From the NCBI RefSeq assembly GCF_020907275.1, contig NZ_JAJJWI010000033.1, positions 1 through 35,817 of the forward strand: 35,817 bases of DNA, read 5' to 3'. Positions within the stretch are counted from its first letter, which is position 1. Each line of letters opens with the position of its first letter. Positions 1 to 8,209 of the stretch are shown piece after piece. The stretch is from Pontibacter silvestris. GTDB lineage: Bacteria > Bacteroidota > Bacteroidia > Cytophagales > Hymenobacteraceae. Both the position numbers and the translations under genes were made by a program. The notes below the pieces were generated by a model. It had not been told where the DNA came from. It saw only the letters and a list, made by a program, of their open reading frames with translations, and made no database searches.

Positions 1-26
1 GTTCTAAAGTTGGGGAGCCGACACTT

Positions 27-620
27 CTATGTTTTACCTTTGTCATCTGATCGTGCTGCTGAAGGATTAAGTATGCGATCGATGGCTGATTTTGGTATAT
101 GTGCATGTTTACCTTTTTTGTACTTTGGAATATTGTTGCGTATAACTACCTCAAAAAGGGCTTTCTCTGAAATACCATAAACCTTCTGTGCTTCGCCCAT
201 TGTGTAGCAGTCTTCTACTGGGACTTGGCTAATTAATGCTTCCTGTTGCTTTGCCACCGAAGGCTGGTTTTGCTCGAAGAGTTGATCAAGATCGACTCGC
301 TTGATAATGGTTCGCCTACCGACTTTCACAGCCACTAACTCCCCTGCCTTAATGGCTCTCCAAACAGTCCACCGGCTAAGTTCTAGTAGTTGGCAGGTTT
401 CTGTGATATTAAGAAACTCTTTAGCCTTTAACTCTGCTATAGGCTTTAGCTTGGTAGCTTTAGTTTCTTCATTGCTAGTCTAGATTTTTGCTTTCTTCTG
501 CCTGGCTTTATAGGCACGCTTCGCACAATTATCGCTGCAGTACTGTGTAACTGTTGTCTTAGCTATGAAATCATTTCCGCAGTGCTGACAGATCCGCTCA
601 ATTCGAATGTTGGAGCTCAT
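27..620 (-). pseudogene. Zinc-finger/helix-turn-helix (excisionase-type) protein interrupted by an in-frame TAG
   Basis: Reading from ATG at 620 gives MSSNIRIERICQHCGNDF..., with paired cysteines (CQHC and YCSDNC) typical of a small zinc finger. After 46 codons the frame meets TAG at 482-480 and then continues open in the same frame to a TAG at 29-27. The second part contains an excisionase-like HTH (EFLNITETCQLLELSRWTVW followed by RAIKAGELVAVKVGRRTIIK). A gene caller would report only the 3' part, from GTG at 335, and would cut the HTH in half. The complete reading frame would be about 197 residues. Zinc-finger plus HTH proteins of this layout are common in Bacteroidota islands beside tyrosine integrases (family knowledge); any integrase here would lie before base 1. 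The simplest explanation is a CAG-to-TAG nonsense mutation. Readthrough or a sequencing error is possible. Confidence 0.75.
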
Positions 621-669
621 GTTGCTGGATGTAGCTATATGTTGCAAGATTTCTCCAAAAAAATGATCT

Positions 670-710
670 AGGTGCAGAATGAGTGAATGAGGTACAAGAA
701 AGGTACAGAA
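670..710. repeat. Three degenerate direct repeats AGGTRCA
   Basis: The words AGGTGCAGAA (670-679), AGGTACAAGA (690-699) and AGGTACAGAA (701-710) repeat in the spacer between the broken HTH gene and mnmE. Short direct repeats next to an island-type HTH gene could be arm sites for a tyrosine integrase or binding sites for the HTH protein. Nothing else identifies their role. Confidence 0.4.
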
Positions 711-829
711 ACAGCAAGAATGGTGTATTATTAAAATTCTATAAAAAGCAATTCATAGGTATTAAAAATCCTGTAAACCAATGATATAGTGGATTTTTCA
801 TGCAGATTAATACAAAATGTTTGAAAGGT

Positions 830-2209
830 TTATTTTCCGATGCAGAACTTAGTAAAAATATTGTCCAGCAGATCATCTGTTGTTATCTCCCCGGTTATCT
901 CACCTAAACTGTAAAGCGCACGACGAATATCGGCAGCTACTAAATCATTGCTGATGCCCAAGTCAAGGCCATTGAGCGTGTCTTCCAAGGCGGTGTAGGT
1001 TTTGTTCAGGCTGTCTACGTGGCGGAGGTTGGTAACAATAGTTTGGCTTTGGATATTTAGTTTGCCTAGGTTTACCTTCTCCACCAGCGCCTGTTTTAGT
1101 TCGTCCAGGTTGGCTCCTTCGGCTGCCGAAATGGTTACCAGCCCTTCTATACTTTCGAAGCGCTGGATTTTCTCGGGAGAGGCCTGGTCTATCTTGTTTG
1201 CTACGGCTATCAGCGGCAGTTTTTTTGGGTTCAGCCTGTCTAGCTCGGCTTGCACTTGCACAGCGGTTATTTCTGTAATGTCGAAGAGGTAAATGATCAA
1301 CGAGGACTGGCTGAGCTTCTGCATGGTACGCTCCACGCCTATGGCTTCTACTTTGTCGGTGGTTTCGCGGAGGCCTGCTGTGTCTATAAAGCGGAAGGTG
1401 ATGCCTTCAATATTGATTTCATCTTCAATAAAATCGCGTGTGGTGCCAGGCACATCCGATACAATGGCTTTTTCCTCATTCAGTAGTTTGTTCAGGAGTG
1501 TAGATTTACCGGCATTAGGGTTTCCCACGATTACCGTTGGAACACCATTCTTGATCACGTTGCCCAGTTCAAAAGACTTGAGCAGGTCGCGGATGATGCG
1601 CTGAATGTTGGTGATAAGTGCTCGCAGCTGGTTGCGGTCGGCAAACTCTACGTCTTCCTCGCCAAAGTCTAGTTCCAGTTCTATCATAGAGGCAAAGTGC
1701 ACCAACTCACCGCGCAGGCGCTTGATCTCCTGCGAAAAGCCGCCGCGCATCTGTTTCATAGCCACCTCATGGGAGAGGGCAGAGTCGGAGGCAATCAGGT
1801 CGGCTACGGCCTCGGCCTGCGCCAGGTCGAACTGCCCGTTCAGGAACGCACGTTTCGTATACTCCCCGGCACTAGCAAGGCGTGCACCATTTTGTAGTAA
1901 TAACCTGATAATCTGCTGCACGATAAAGTCTGAGCCGTGGCAGGATATTTCCACTACGTTTTCTTTGGTATAGGAGTGAGGAGCTACAAACAGCGATACC
2001 AGCACTTCGTCAATTACCTTATCTTCATCACGAATGGTGCCGAAGTGGATGGTGTGGCTCGCCTGCTTTGTTAGGTCTTTGCCTTTAAAAACACTGTTGG
2101 CAACTGTAATAGCATTAGCGCCTGATAGCCTGATAACAGCAATGGCCCCCATGCCTGAGGCTGTTGCAACGGCCACAATAGTATCAGTATTATAATATGT
2201 ATTTATCAA
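830..2209 (-). CDS. mnmE: tRNA uridine-5-carboxymethylaminomethyl modification GTPase MnmE
   Basis: MnmE (TrmE/ThdF) works with MnmG to install the carboxymethylaminomethyl group on the wobble uridine of several tRNAs in the cytoplasm. The 459 residues match the usual length. The order is an N-terminal tetrahydrofolate-binding domain (from TIVAVATASGMGAIAVIRLSG), a helical domain, an inserted G domain and a helical C-terminus. The G domain shows G1 GNPNAGKST near residue 230, the switch region VPGTTRDFIED, DTAGLRE, and NKID. The protein ends in the invariant CIGK, whose cysteine is conserved in the family. The gene stands alone, in the same direction as the thioredoxin-like gene 96 bases upstream. 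Its 3' end is a known insertion target for some genomic islands, which matters here because an island-type gene follows it. Confidence 0.97.
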   Translation of the reverse strand: MINTYYNTDTIVAVATASGMGAIAVIRLSGANAITVANSVFKGKDLTKQASHTIHFGTIRDEDKVIDEVLVSLFVAPHSYTKENVVEISCHGSDFIVQQIIRLLLQNGARLASAGEYTKRAFLNGQFDLAQAEAVADLIASDSALSHEVAMKQMRGGFSQEIKRLRGELVHFASMIELELDFGEEDVEFADRNQLRALITNIQRIIRDLLKSFELGNVIKNGVPTVIVGNPNAGKSTLLNKLLNEEKAIVSDVPGTTRDFIEDEINIEGITFRFIDTAGLRETTDKVEAIGVERTMQKLSQSSLIIYLFDITEITAVQVQAELDRLNPKKLPLIAVANKIDQASPEKIQRFESIEGLVTISAAEGANLDELKQALVEKVNLGKLNIQSQTIVTNLRHVDSLNKTYTALEDTLNGLDLGISNDLVAADIRRALYSLGEITGEITTDDLLDNIFTKFCIGK

Positions 2210-2305
2210 GATTGATGTCAGGTTTTATGGTGCAAACTTAGTGGATTTTAACCAACCTACATTTCAATGGTCTGGCTCCACAACACACTGTAGGTTTATC
2301 TACAC

Positions 2306-2845
2306 CTAATTCTTTTTTTCATGCTCCTGCCAGGAAAGGCTTTTATAGTGGTCTTCTCCAAAATACCGCATAATTTTAGAAAAGTCTTTGGCATCCATAT
2401 AACCTGGTACCGGGGAAAGCATTTCCATTTTTTCGTTTAGGTAAACGGTACTAGGATAGCTCATTTGCCCCTGCAACAGCGCTACAGCCAGCTCATGAGA
2501 TCGATACTCATCGTTGTATTGGTAAGTATGGCCATTAAGTGTGATTGGCTTCTTACTTTCTGCATCGAGCTTCACCGGATAAAAGTTCTTATTGATGAAG
2601 GAGATTATTTGGGGGGCGGAATAAGTTGCTTTGTCCATTTTTTTACACCAACCGCACCAGTCAGTATACACATCTACGAGCACCTTGCGCGGCTCCTGTT
2701 TCATTTTAGCTGCTGCCTCTTCTATGCTTATCCACTGTATGGTGGCAGTTGCCATTGGCTTTACTGATTTATTATTAATAGGTGTGTTAGAGGCAGCTAT
2801 TGAAGATATCAGTAGAAAAAAGCAGGTAATAATTTGTAAGATCAT
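2306..2845 (-). CDS. Secreted thioredoxin-fold protein
   Basis: The 179 residues begin with a hydrophobic signal sequence (MILQIITCFFLLISSIAAS), so the product is exported, perhaps to the periplasm. A thioredoxin domain follows with the redox motif WCGWCKKMD near residue 65, preceded by VLVDVYTDW. The later SYPSTVYLNEKME segment carries the usual cis-proline region. This fits the thioredoxin/DUF255-like family that reduces disulfides or helps protein folding. No partner such as DsbD or a cytochrome maturation gene is adjacent. The specific substrate cannot be inferred. Confidence 0.85.
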   Translation of the reverse strand: MILQIITCFFLLISSIAASNTPINNKSVKPMATATIQWISIEEAAAKMKQEPRKVLVDVYTDWCGWCKKMDKATYSAPQIISFINKNFYPVKLDAESKKPITLNGHTYQYNDEYRSHELAVALLQGQMSYPSTVYLNEKMEMLSPVPGYMDAKDFSKIMRYFGEDHYKSLSWQEHEKKN

Positions 2846-2995
2846 TTATCAGTTTGTGTTAACAGGATATTGAATGAACGACTCATACTGTAACAAATTT
2901 TGTGTCGCCTAAGGTTCAGCATGAAAAGCGTCGGGTTTGTTGAAACGAAAGCATAAGAATCCTTAGCCTTTACTTTACACAAAGTTAATAAACTT

Positions 2996-4879
2996 CTAAA
3001 CAATGAGTACAGGTATGCTGACGGCATGGCGAACAGTTTCGATAGTTGTGCCCAGGATAAGGTCTTTCACCATCTTATGCCCGTGAGATCCCATTACTAG
3101 CAAATCAGCATTGAAGCCTTTAACAATTTTAGGAATGGCTTTTTTAGGAGAGCCAAAACCTAGTTCAGCCTTTACTTTAAAACCTTTCTGCCTTAAATCT
3201 GCCGCGTAACGTTCTAAGTTTTGCCTGTCTGAACTTGTTTCATAGTCATGTATATCCTGCCCCATTACCATGGCACCAGCTGTTTCTACTATATGAATAA
3301 TAACATATTCCGCTTCTGGCGTGCCAATCGCCAGGGCATTGTCTATAATCCTTTTGTCGGCTACAGAGAAATCAAGGGTAAGGGCGATTCTGGAATAAAC
3401 TGGTTTGCCTATGTGTTCATACTGCACCGCATCGTAGTGAGACCCAATGGGCCTGCTTAAATGTCTGGCTACTGTAAACGGTTGAAATGTTATGTAAAGT
3501 AGCAAGACGAGGTAAGCTATGGCAACAGGTACTACAGTGAACCAGATATACAGCGGATTGTCTGCAGTAACGATCCATTCCTGTATCTGGTCATAAACCA
3601 GTTTGGCGTTTAGCACCACAATAACAGAAGCAATAAGCCAGGCAGCTGCCTTTGTCCATGGACCGATGGAAAATTCGCCCATCTTTGTTTTATGGCTCAC
3701 AAAGTGAATAAGTGGTATGACTGCAAAGCCAAGCTGCAGGCTCAAAACTACCTGGCTCAGTACCAGTAGCTTTCCTGTTTCGTCTTCGCCATAATGAATG
3801 ATTACAAACAAGGCTGGCACTACCGCGATAAACCTGGTAACCATGCGGCGAAGCCAGGGCTGTATACGCAGGTGCAGGTAGCCTTCCATTACAATCTGAC
3901 CTGCCAGCGTGCCGGTCAGGGTAGAGCTTTGACCAGCAGCAATTAGTGCGATAGCAAACAGGACAGGTGCCCACTTAGAGCCTAGCAGGGGCTCCAGGAA
4001 TTTATGGGCATCGTTGATTTCAGTTACGGTGTAAATGCCACGTGTATGAAAGGCGGCGGCAGCCAGTATAAGGATAGCTGCGTTCACAAACAGGGCCAGG
4101 TTAAGCGCAATGGTGGAGTCTATCATATTAAACCGGATAGCACGCCTGATGCCCTCTGCACTACGTTCGAACTTGCGACTTTGCACAAGAGAGGAGTGGA
4201 GGTACAGGTTATGTGGCATAACGGTGGCGCCAATAATGCCTATGGCAATATATAAGGCATCGTTATTGGGTAAAGATGGCACCAGGCCGCTTACCATGTC
4301 TCCTACATCTGGCTTGGCAAACACCATTTCTATAACAAAGGCTCCACCTATAATACTTACCAGCACCAATATAAATGCTTCCATTTTGCGCATACCTTTG
4401 TTTATCAGGAAGAGTAAAAGAAAGGTATCAAAAACTGTTAGGCACACTCCCCAAACCAACGGGAGCCCAAATAACAGTTCGAGCCCTATGGCCATACCTA
4501 ATACCTCTGCCAGGTCACAGGCTGCAATGGCAATTTCAGCCAAAAAGTAAAGGGGAACATTTATGAACTTAGGGTAAGATTCCCGTGAAGCCTGTGCCAG
4601 GTCCATGCCGCGAACCACTCCCAAGCGTGCACTTAAGCTTTGTAGCAGAATAGCCATCAGGTTAGACATCACCAGCACCCAGATAAGCTTGTATCCAAAC
4701 TGGCTGCCGCCTGCAATGTCTGTAGCCCAGTTGCCAGGGTCCATGTAGCCAACACTAACCAGGTATGCAGGGCCTAAAAATGAAAACAGCTTTTTCCAAA
4801 AGCCAGCATTGGTCGTGGTGTCTACCGATGCATTTACTTCTTCTAAAGACTTATTAGAAAATAATTCTTGCTTTAACAT
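2996..4879 (-). CDS. mntH: Nramp-family divalent metal transporter fused to a universal stress protein domain
   Basis: Residues 1 to about 460 form an Nramp transporter that would import Mn2+ (or Fe2+) with protons across the inner membrane. The metal-site signatures are visible: DPGNWATDI in the first membrane helix and MPHNLYLHSS in the sixth. Residues about 494-627 form a UspA-type domain ending in the nucleotide-binding pattern GSHGHKMVKDLILGTT. Stand-alone MntH is usually 410-450 residues, so the extra 150 or so residues are a real fusion, and it occurs in other Bacteroidota. The regulator mntR lies upstream on the same strand. The start at ATG 4879 gives a hydrophilic N-terminus before helix 1. 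How the Usp domain affects transport is unknown. Confidence 0.93.
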   Translation of the reverse strand: MLKQELFSNKSLEEVNASVDTTTNAGFWKKLFSFLGPAYLVSVGYMDPGNWATDIAGGSQFGYKLIWVLVMSNLMAILLQSLSARLGVVRGMDLAQASRESYPKFINVPLYFLAEIAIAACDLAEVLGMAIGLELLFGLPLVWGVCLTVFDTFLLLFLINKGMRKMEAFILVLVSIIGGAFVIEMVFAKPDVGDMVSGLVPSLPNNDALYIAIGIIGATVMPHNLYLHSSLVQSRKFERSAEGIRRAIRFNMIDSTIALNLALFVNAAILILAAAAFHTRGIYTVTEINDAHKFLEPLLGSKWAPVLFAIALIAAGQSSTLTGTLAGQIVMEGYLHLRIQPWLRRMVTRFIAVVPALFVIIHYGEDETGKLLVLSQVVLSLQLGFAVIPLIHFVSHKTKMGEFSIGPWTKAAAWLIASVIVVLNAKLVYDQIQEWIVTADNPLYIWFTVVPVAIAYLVLLLYITFQPFTVARHLSRPIGSHYDAVQYEHIGKPVYSRIALTLDFSVADKRIIDNALAIGTPEAEYVIIHIVETAGAMVMGQDIHDYETSSDRQNLERYAADLRQKGFKVKAELGFGSPKKAIPKIVKGFNADLLVMGSHGHKMVKDLILGTTIETVRHAVSIPVLIV

Positions 4880-4949
4880 GGCCTTAACATTATATATCGC
4901 ATGTTCTGATTGGAAGCTTATAGAGCATTTGTCCTTCGTTTCTTATTTT

Positions 4950-4965
4950 ATTAATATAAATTAAT
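4950..4965. promoter_or_regulatory. AT-rich near-palindrome upstream of mntH, possible MntR operator
   Basis: The 16 bases ATTAATATAAATTAAT form two ATTAAT arms around a four-base centre, about 70 bases before the mntH start. DtxR/MntR-family repressors bind AT-rich palindromes of about this size near their target promoters. The assignment rests only on position and symmetry, in a generally AT-rich spacer. Confidence 0.3.
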
Positions 4966-5170
4966 GCTTTATAAGTTTATTGTTAAATAATTGATATATA
5001 GTTGTATGATGTATGTCTTGTGAAACAAAATATAAAGTTGTGGCTGAACTTATGGTATGTAGTGCTAAAAGAAGTCCTTTGGAATACCCCATTGATGCAT
5101 TTGCTGCAAAACCAATGCCCTGTCTCAACGTGAGCTTCATGAGAATTCCTTTTTTAGCTTTGTTGACCAT
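4961..5170 (-). CDS. Possible small protein between mntR and mntH
   Basis: An open frame of 69 codons from ATG 5170 lies between mntR and mntH on the same strand. An internal ATG at 5140 would give a 59-residue protein starting MKLTLRQGIGFAANASMGYS. The middle is moderately hydrophobic (GLLLALHTISSATTLYFV) and could be a single membrane segment. I do not recognise the family. The overall codon pattern is not clearly coding, so this may be a chance ORF. If real, its place between a manganese regulator and transporter suggests a role in metal homeostasis. Confidence 0.35.
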   Translation of the reverse strand: MVNKAKKGILMKLTLRQGIGFAANASMGYSKGLLLALHTISSATTLYFVSQDIHHTTIYQLFNNKLIKH

Positions 5171-5214
5171 TAATTAAAACATATTAAGCCGCCTGTATAT
5201 CTGTTAAAGTTACT

Positions 5215-5871
5215 TTAAACCGACATGAAAATGTTTTTCGATACTTCGCTGGAAATTAGTATAGTATTATTGTTTCCAATATTGATTTCCAGTGAATTAT
5301 CAAACTCTATTTTGTCTATTACTTTAATGGTTGCGCCTAATGATATACCTATCTTATCCAGAAATTTCAGGAAGAGTGGCTGAGAATCGTTTACACCTAA
5401 GACAACTCCTGAAGTATTAATTTCCATTTCAGCCAACAGCTTTTGCTTTTTCAGGTTCATCTCCCCGGTTTCAGAGGGGATAGGGTCACCGTGTGGATCA
5501 AACTTTGGGTATCCTAGGAACTCATCGAGGCGCTTAACTAGTAGTTCAGAGGTTATATGCTCCAGTTCCTCGGCCACCTCGTGTACCTCGTCCCAGTTAA
5601 ATTTTAGTTTATCAACCAGAAAAACTTCCCATAGCCTATGCTTGCGGATAATCTGTAAGGCTAATAATTTGCCTTCTTCGGATAAAGATACCCCTTTGTA
5701 CCTGACATAATGCACCAGACCCTTTGCACTCAGTTTGCGCAACATGTCTGTCACTGAGGCCGCTTTGGTGTCCAGGGCTTCGGCAATAGCATTAGTGTTT
5801 ACATCCTGCGTGCCATTTACAGAAAGTTTAAATATGGCTTTAATATAGTTTTCTTCGGTGAAGCTATGCAC
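5215..5871 (-). CDS. mntR: DtxR/MntR-family metal-dependent transcriptional regulator
   Basis: The product senses Mn2+ or Fe2+ and represses uptake genes. It has an N-terminal winged helix (FTEENYIKAIFKLS, then AIAEALDTKAASVTDMLRKL), a metal-binding/dimerisation domain (EVHEVAEELEHITSELLVKR, PKFDPHGDPIP) and a C-terminal FeoA/SH3-like domain (GVNDSQPLFLKFLDKIGISL). The frame is open further upstream to GTG 5931. I prefer GTG 5871, because the homologous part starts at HSFTEENYIK and the upstream codons lie inside an inverted repeat. That gives 218 residues. mntH follows on the same strand, so it is the obvious target. Confidence 0.9.
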   Translation of the reverse strand: MHSFTEENYIKAIFKLSVNGTQDVNTNAIAEALDTKAASVTDMLRKLSAKGLVHYVRYKGVSLSEEGKLLALQIIRKHRLWEVFLVDKLKFNWDEVHEVAEELEHITSELLVKRLDEFLGYPKFDPHGDPIPSETGEMNLKKQKLLAEMEINTSGVVLGVNDSQPLFLKFLDKIGISLGATIKVIDKIEFDNSLEINIGNNNTILISSEVSKNIFMSV

Positions 5872-5880
5872 AGTATAGTA

Positions 5881-5957
5881 AATTATGAATTGTGAATTAT
5901 GAACAACTCTTGTAAGATGAGTTACATTCACAATTCACAATTCGGCATTCATAATTC
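5881..5957. repeat. Inverted array of 7-base units between fabH and mntR
   Basis: Left side: tandem units AATTATG, AATTGTG, AATTATG (5881-5901). Right side: CACAATT, CACAATT, a divergent CGGCATT, and CATAATT. The best pairing is 5887-5903 with 5927-5943, 17 positions with one mismatch, around a loop of 23 bases. The array fills most of the spacer between the fabH stop and the likely mntR start, so it could act as a hairpin in the mntR leader, as a terminator for neither or both genes, or be a dispersed repeat of this genome. Confidence 0.7.
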
Positions 5958-5963
5958 TTTTAA

Positions 5964-6962
5964 CTACCACCTGATAAGAGCTGATGCCCAGGTAAAGCCA
6001 CTGCCAAATGCTGCTAAGCAAACAAGATCCCCCTCCTTTATGCGTCCTTCGGCATAAGCCTCGCTTAAAGCAATAGGAACAGAGGCGGCTGTAGTGTTAC
6101 CATATTTGTGGATGTTGCTAAACACATTCTCCGGAGAGAGCCCCATTGTTTGCTGTATGTAAGAAGTAATGCGTAAGTTAGCTTGGTGCGGTATAAGCAT
6201 GTCAATATCAGAAGGTTTATAGCCGTTCTTATCAAGTGCTTCTTTAATAACTTCAGGAAAGTGTGTAACGGCATGCTTAAACACTACATTTCCATTCATG
6301 TAAGGATAAATAGATCTATCATCAATCATCTCATGTGTCAGGCGGTCTTTTTTATTACTGTTGGGAGCAGTAACGGCCAGTTCTTCTGCAAACTCTCCAT
6401 CTGCATGCAGGTGTGTAGACAAAACGCCCTTGTCGCTACTTTCTGCAGGTGTGAGTACAACTGCTCCCGCACCATCGCCGAAAATCACCGACACAGCTCT
6501 GCCCTGAGTACTGAAGTCCAGTCCGCTGGAATGTATCTCTGAGCCTACCACCAGCACATTGTTGTACATACCGGTTTTAATAAACTGATCGCCTACTGAA
6601 AGAGCATAAATAAAGCCTGAGCACTGGTTGCGGACATCCAGGGCAGGAATTTCTTTCAGCCCCAGCTCCCGTTGCATCAGTACTCCTGAACCCGGGAAAA
6701 TGTAGTCTGGGCTAAGAGTAGCAAAAACAATCATATCGATGTCTTTTGCCTCCAAGCCTGCCATTTTAAGAGCTTCCCGTGCGGCATTGGCTCCCATGTT
6801 AGCTGTAGTGTCTATACCCTCCTGAAAATAATGACGCTCTACTATACCTGTCCTCTCACGAATCCATTCGTCAGAGGTATCCATTAATTTCTCTAAGTCT
6901 TTGTTAGTTACAACCCTTTCAGGCACATAATGCCCAACGCCGGCAATTTTTGAATTACGCAT
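5964..6962 (-). CDS. fabH: 3-oxoacyl-ACP synthase III (FabH) family protein
   Basis: FabH condenses acetyl-CoA with malonyl-ACP to start type II fatty acid synthesis. The 332 residues match the family length. The catalytic triad is visible: cysteine in LDVRNQCSGFIYALS near residue 112, histidine in IPHQANLR and asparagine in YGNTTAASVP. The N-terminus (AGVGHYVPERVVTNKDLEKL) and the C-terminal GSGFTWASALIRW are typical. RNQCSGF differs from the more common ISAACSGF, so this may be a secondary paralogue with other acyl substrates rather than the sole initiator. No fabD, fabG or acpP is adjacent. Confidence 0.88.
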   Translation of the reverse strand: MRNSKIAGVGHYVPERVVTNKDLEKLMDTSDEWIRERTGIVERHYFQEGIDTTANMGANAAREALKMAGLEAKDIDMIVFATLSPDYIFPGSGVLMQRELGLKEIPALDVRNQCSGFIYALSVGDQFIKTGMYNNVLVVGSEIHSSGLDFSTQGRAVSVIFGDGAGAVVLTPAESSDKGVLSTHLHADGEFAEELAVTAPNSNKKDRLTHEMIDDRSIYPYMNGNVVFKHAVTHFPEVIKEALDKNGYKPSDIDMLIPHQANLRITSYIQQTMGLSPENVFSNIHKYGNTTAASVPIALSEAYAEGRIKEGDLVCLAAFGSGFTWASALIRW

Positions 6963-7004
6963 AAAATGTTGTTATATTATAATGTACGAATATACTGAAA
7001 AAAT

Positions 7005-7031
7005 TTAATTTAGGTTTATCTAAATTTTTTT
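7005..7031 (-). terminator. AT-rich hairpin after the glycosyltransferase gene
   Basis: AATTTAG and CTAAATT pair across a six-base loop just past the glycosyltransferase stop codon. A run of Ts follows on the plus strand, with a shorter run after three As on the minus strand. It could end transcription of the glycosyltransferase gene before fabH. The stem is short and AT-only, so it is weak. Confidence 0.4.
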
Positions 7032-7038
7032 TATGATA

Positions 7039-8160
7039 TTAGTGTATGAAGTTGCTAACTACCTGCAGTAACTTTATCTCTTCAGATTCCCATAACGCAT
7101 CATTAGGTGTGCCAGCAGTATAAAACTGCTGTTGCTGCAGTTCTTGTAGTAAAGCCTGTATGTCAACCTGCCTGAAATCAACAACAAGACCTGCCTTAAA
7201 CTTACTTATTAACGATTGCCACAAGGGGTTGTTCTGGACCAACATAGGTAGCCCAAGCGCAGCATATTCATACAGTTTGGTAGGAATGCACCTAAACGTA
7301 CTTTTATTGGGCTGGTAAGGCAAAATTCCTAGGTTGCTCTTCCTTATTTGATCCAGAATTTGCTGATGCGGTACCAGTACATCTCCTCCGATAAGGCTGA
7401 TGTATGGTTTATGTTGAATTAGTTTTTTTACTTTTTGTAAAGTACTCCTCAGGGGGCAATAGCCGATAATGGTAAGGTGAGTTTCTGGATTTACCTGATA
7501 CAGGGCGTCCGCAAAGGTTATGGCTTCAAAAATACCATATACTTCTGATATAGTACCCGAGAAGAGCAACCGTAAGTTGTTAAGGTCTGGCTGAACAGGC
7601 GTGGCAGGAGAGAGTGCTTGTGCTTTATACTTGTTTTCTATAATGGTGTATTTATTATCCAGAAAAGACAGTTCCTGCGCATAGCTTCTTTCTGCCAATA
7701 TAAAATGTGCTATTCCTGGTGCTGTTACTTTTTCTATTGTTCTTAGCAGGGCAGCTAAGGTATGTTTTACGATGGTCGTATAATTGTGCTGAGATTTCAG
7801 GTTGAGCGAATAGTTTTCCTGAACATCATATATAATGTTACAATGCTTTTTTAACTTAAATATGCAGCTAACTATCAGGAACTCATGCGTACTGCAAATA
7901 ATAATTTCAGGCTTTACTTTAAGTAGTAATTTAAAAAAAGTATACTGTGCTTTTATTCGCCCAGGGCTTAATCGCTTAAAATGAAACGCAGGATGAAAAA
8001 TTACATTATCAGGTGCGTTAGTAGGCACGGGGGCCTTGTAGCCACAAATATGTACCTGAACTCGCTTTAGTTTAGCTAAGGAGAGGCCCAGCTTTTCATA
8101 CATTCGGGTGTCATTAACCGGCTTCAGTAGCGAGGCTAGCAGGATTCTTTTTTCAGACAT
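7039..8160 (-). CDS. Glycosyltransferase, GT-B fold (group 1/GT4-like)
   Basis: The 373 residues have the two-domain layout of GT-B transferases. The N-terminal half contains KPEIIICSTHEFLIVSC and a VQENYSLNL segment. The C-terminal half has LRLLFSGTISEVYGIFEAI, HLTIIGYC, and a nucleotide-sugar region SNLGILPYQPNKSTFRCIPTKLYEYAALGLPML with the expected Glu before YAALG. It probably adds a sugar to a cell-surface glycan or lipid. It lies alone, divergent from dapD with only 49 bases between the two starts, and no other polysaccharide gene is nearby. The acceptor and donor cannot be inferred. Confidence 0.82.
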   Translation of the reverse strand: MSEKRILLASLLKPVNDTRMYEKLGLSLAKLKRVQVHICGYKAPVPTNAPDNVIFHPAFHFKRLSPGRIKAQYTFFKLLLKVKPEIIICSTHEFLIVSCIFKLKKHCNIIYDVQENYSLNLKSQHNYTTIVKHTLAALLRTIEKVTAPGIAHFILAERSYAQELSFLDNKYTIIENKYKAQALSPATPVQPDLNNLRLLFSGTISEVYGIFEAITFADALYQVNPETHLTIIGYCPLRSTLQKVKKLIQHKPYISLIGGDVLVPHQQILDQIRKSNLGILPYQPNKSTFRCIPTKLYEYAALGLPMLVQNNPLWQSLISKFKAGLVVDFRQVDIQALLQELQQQQFYTAGTPNDALWESEEIKLLQVVSNFIH

Positions 8161-8209
8161 CGGCTAAATTTAATACTTTTACGCTGAAAAAATTATTCAA
8201 CCTATAATC

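Noticed and set aside
1605..1973. Forward-strand frame opposite mnmE
   Set aside because: Arg/Ser-rich shadow of the mnmE codons with no motif.
2842..3027. 61-codon reverse frame between mntH and the thioredoxin-like gene
   Set aside because: It overlaps the ends of both neighbours, has no motif and no plausible composition.
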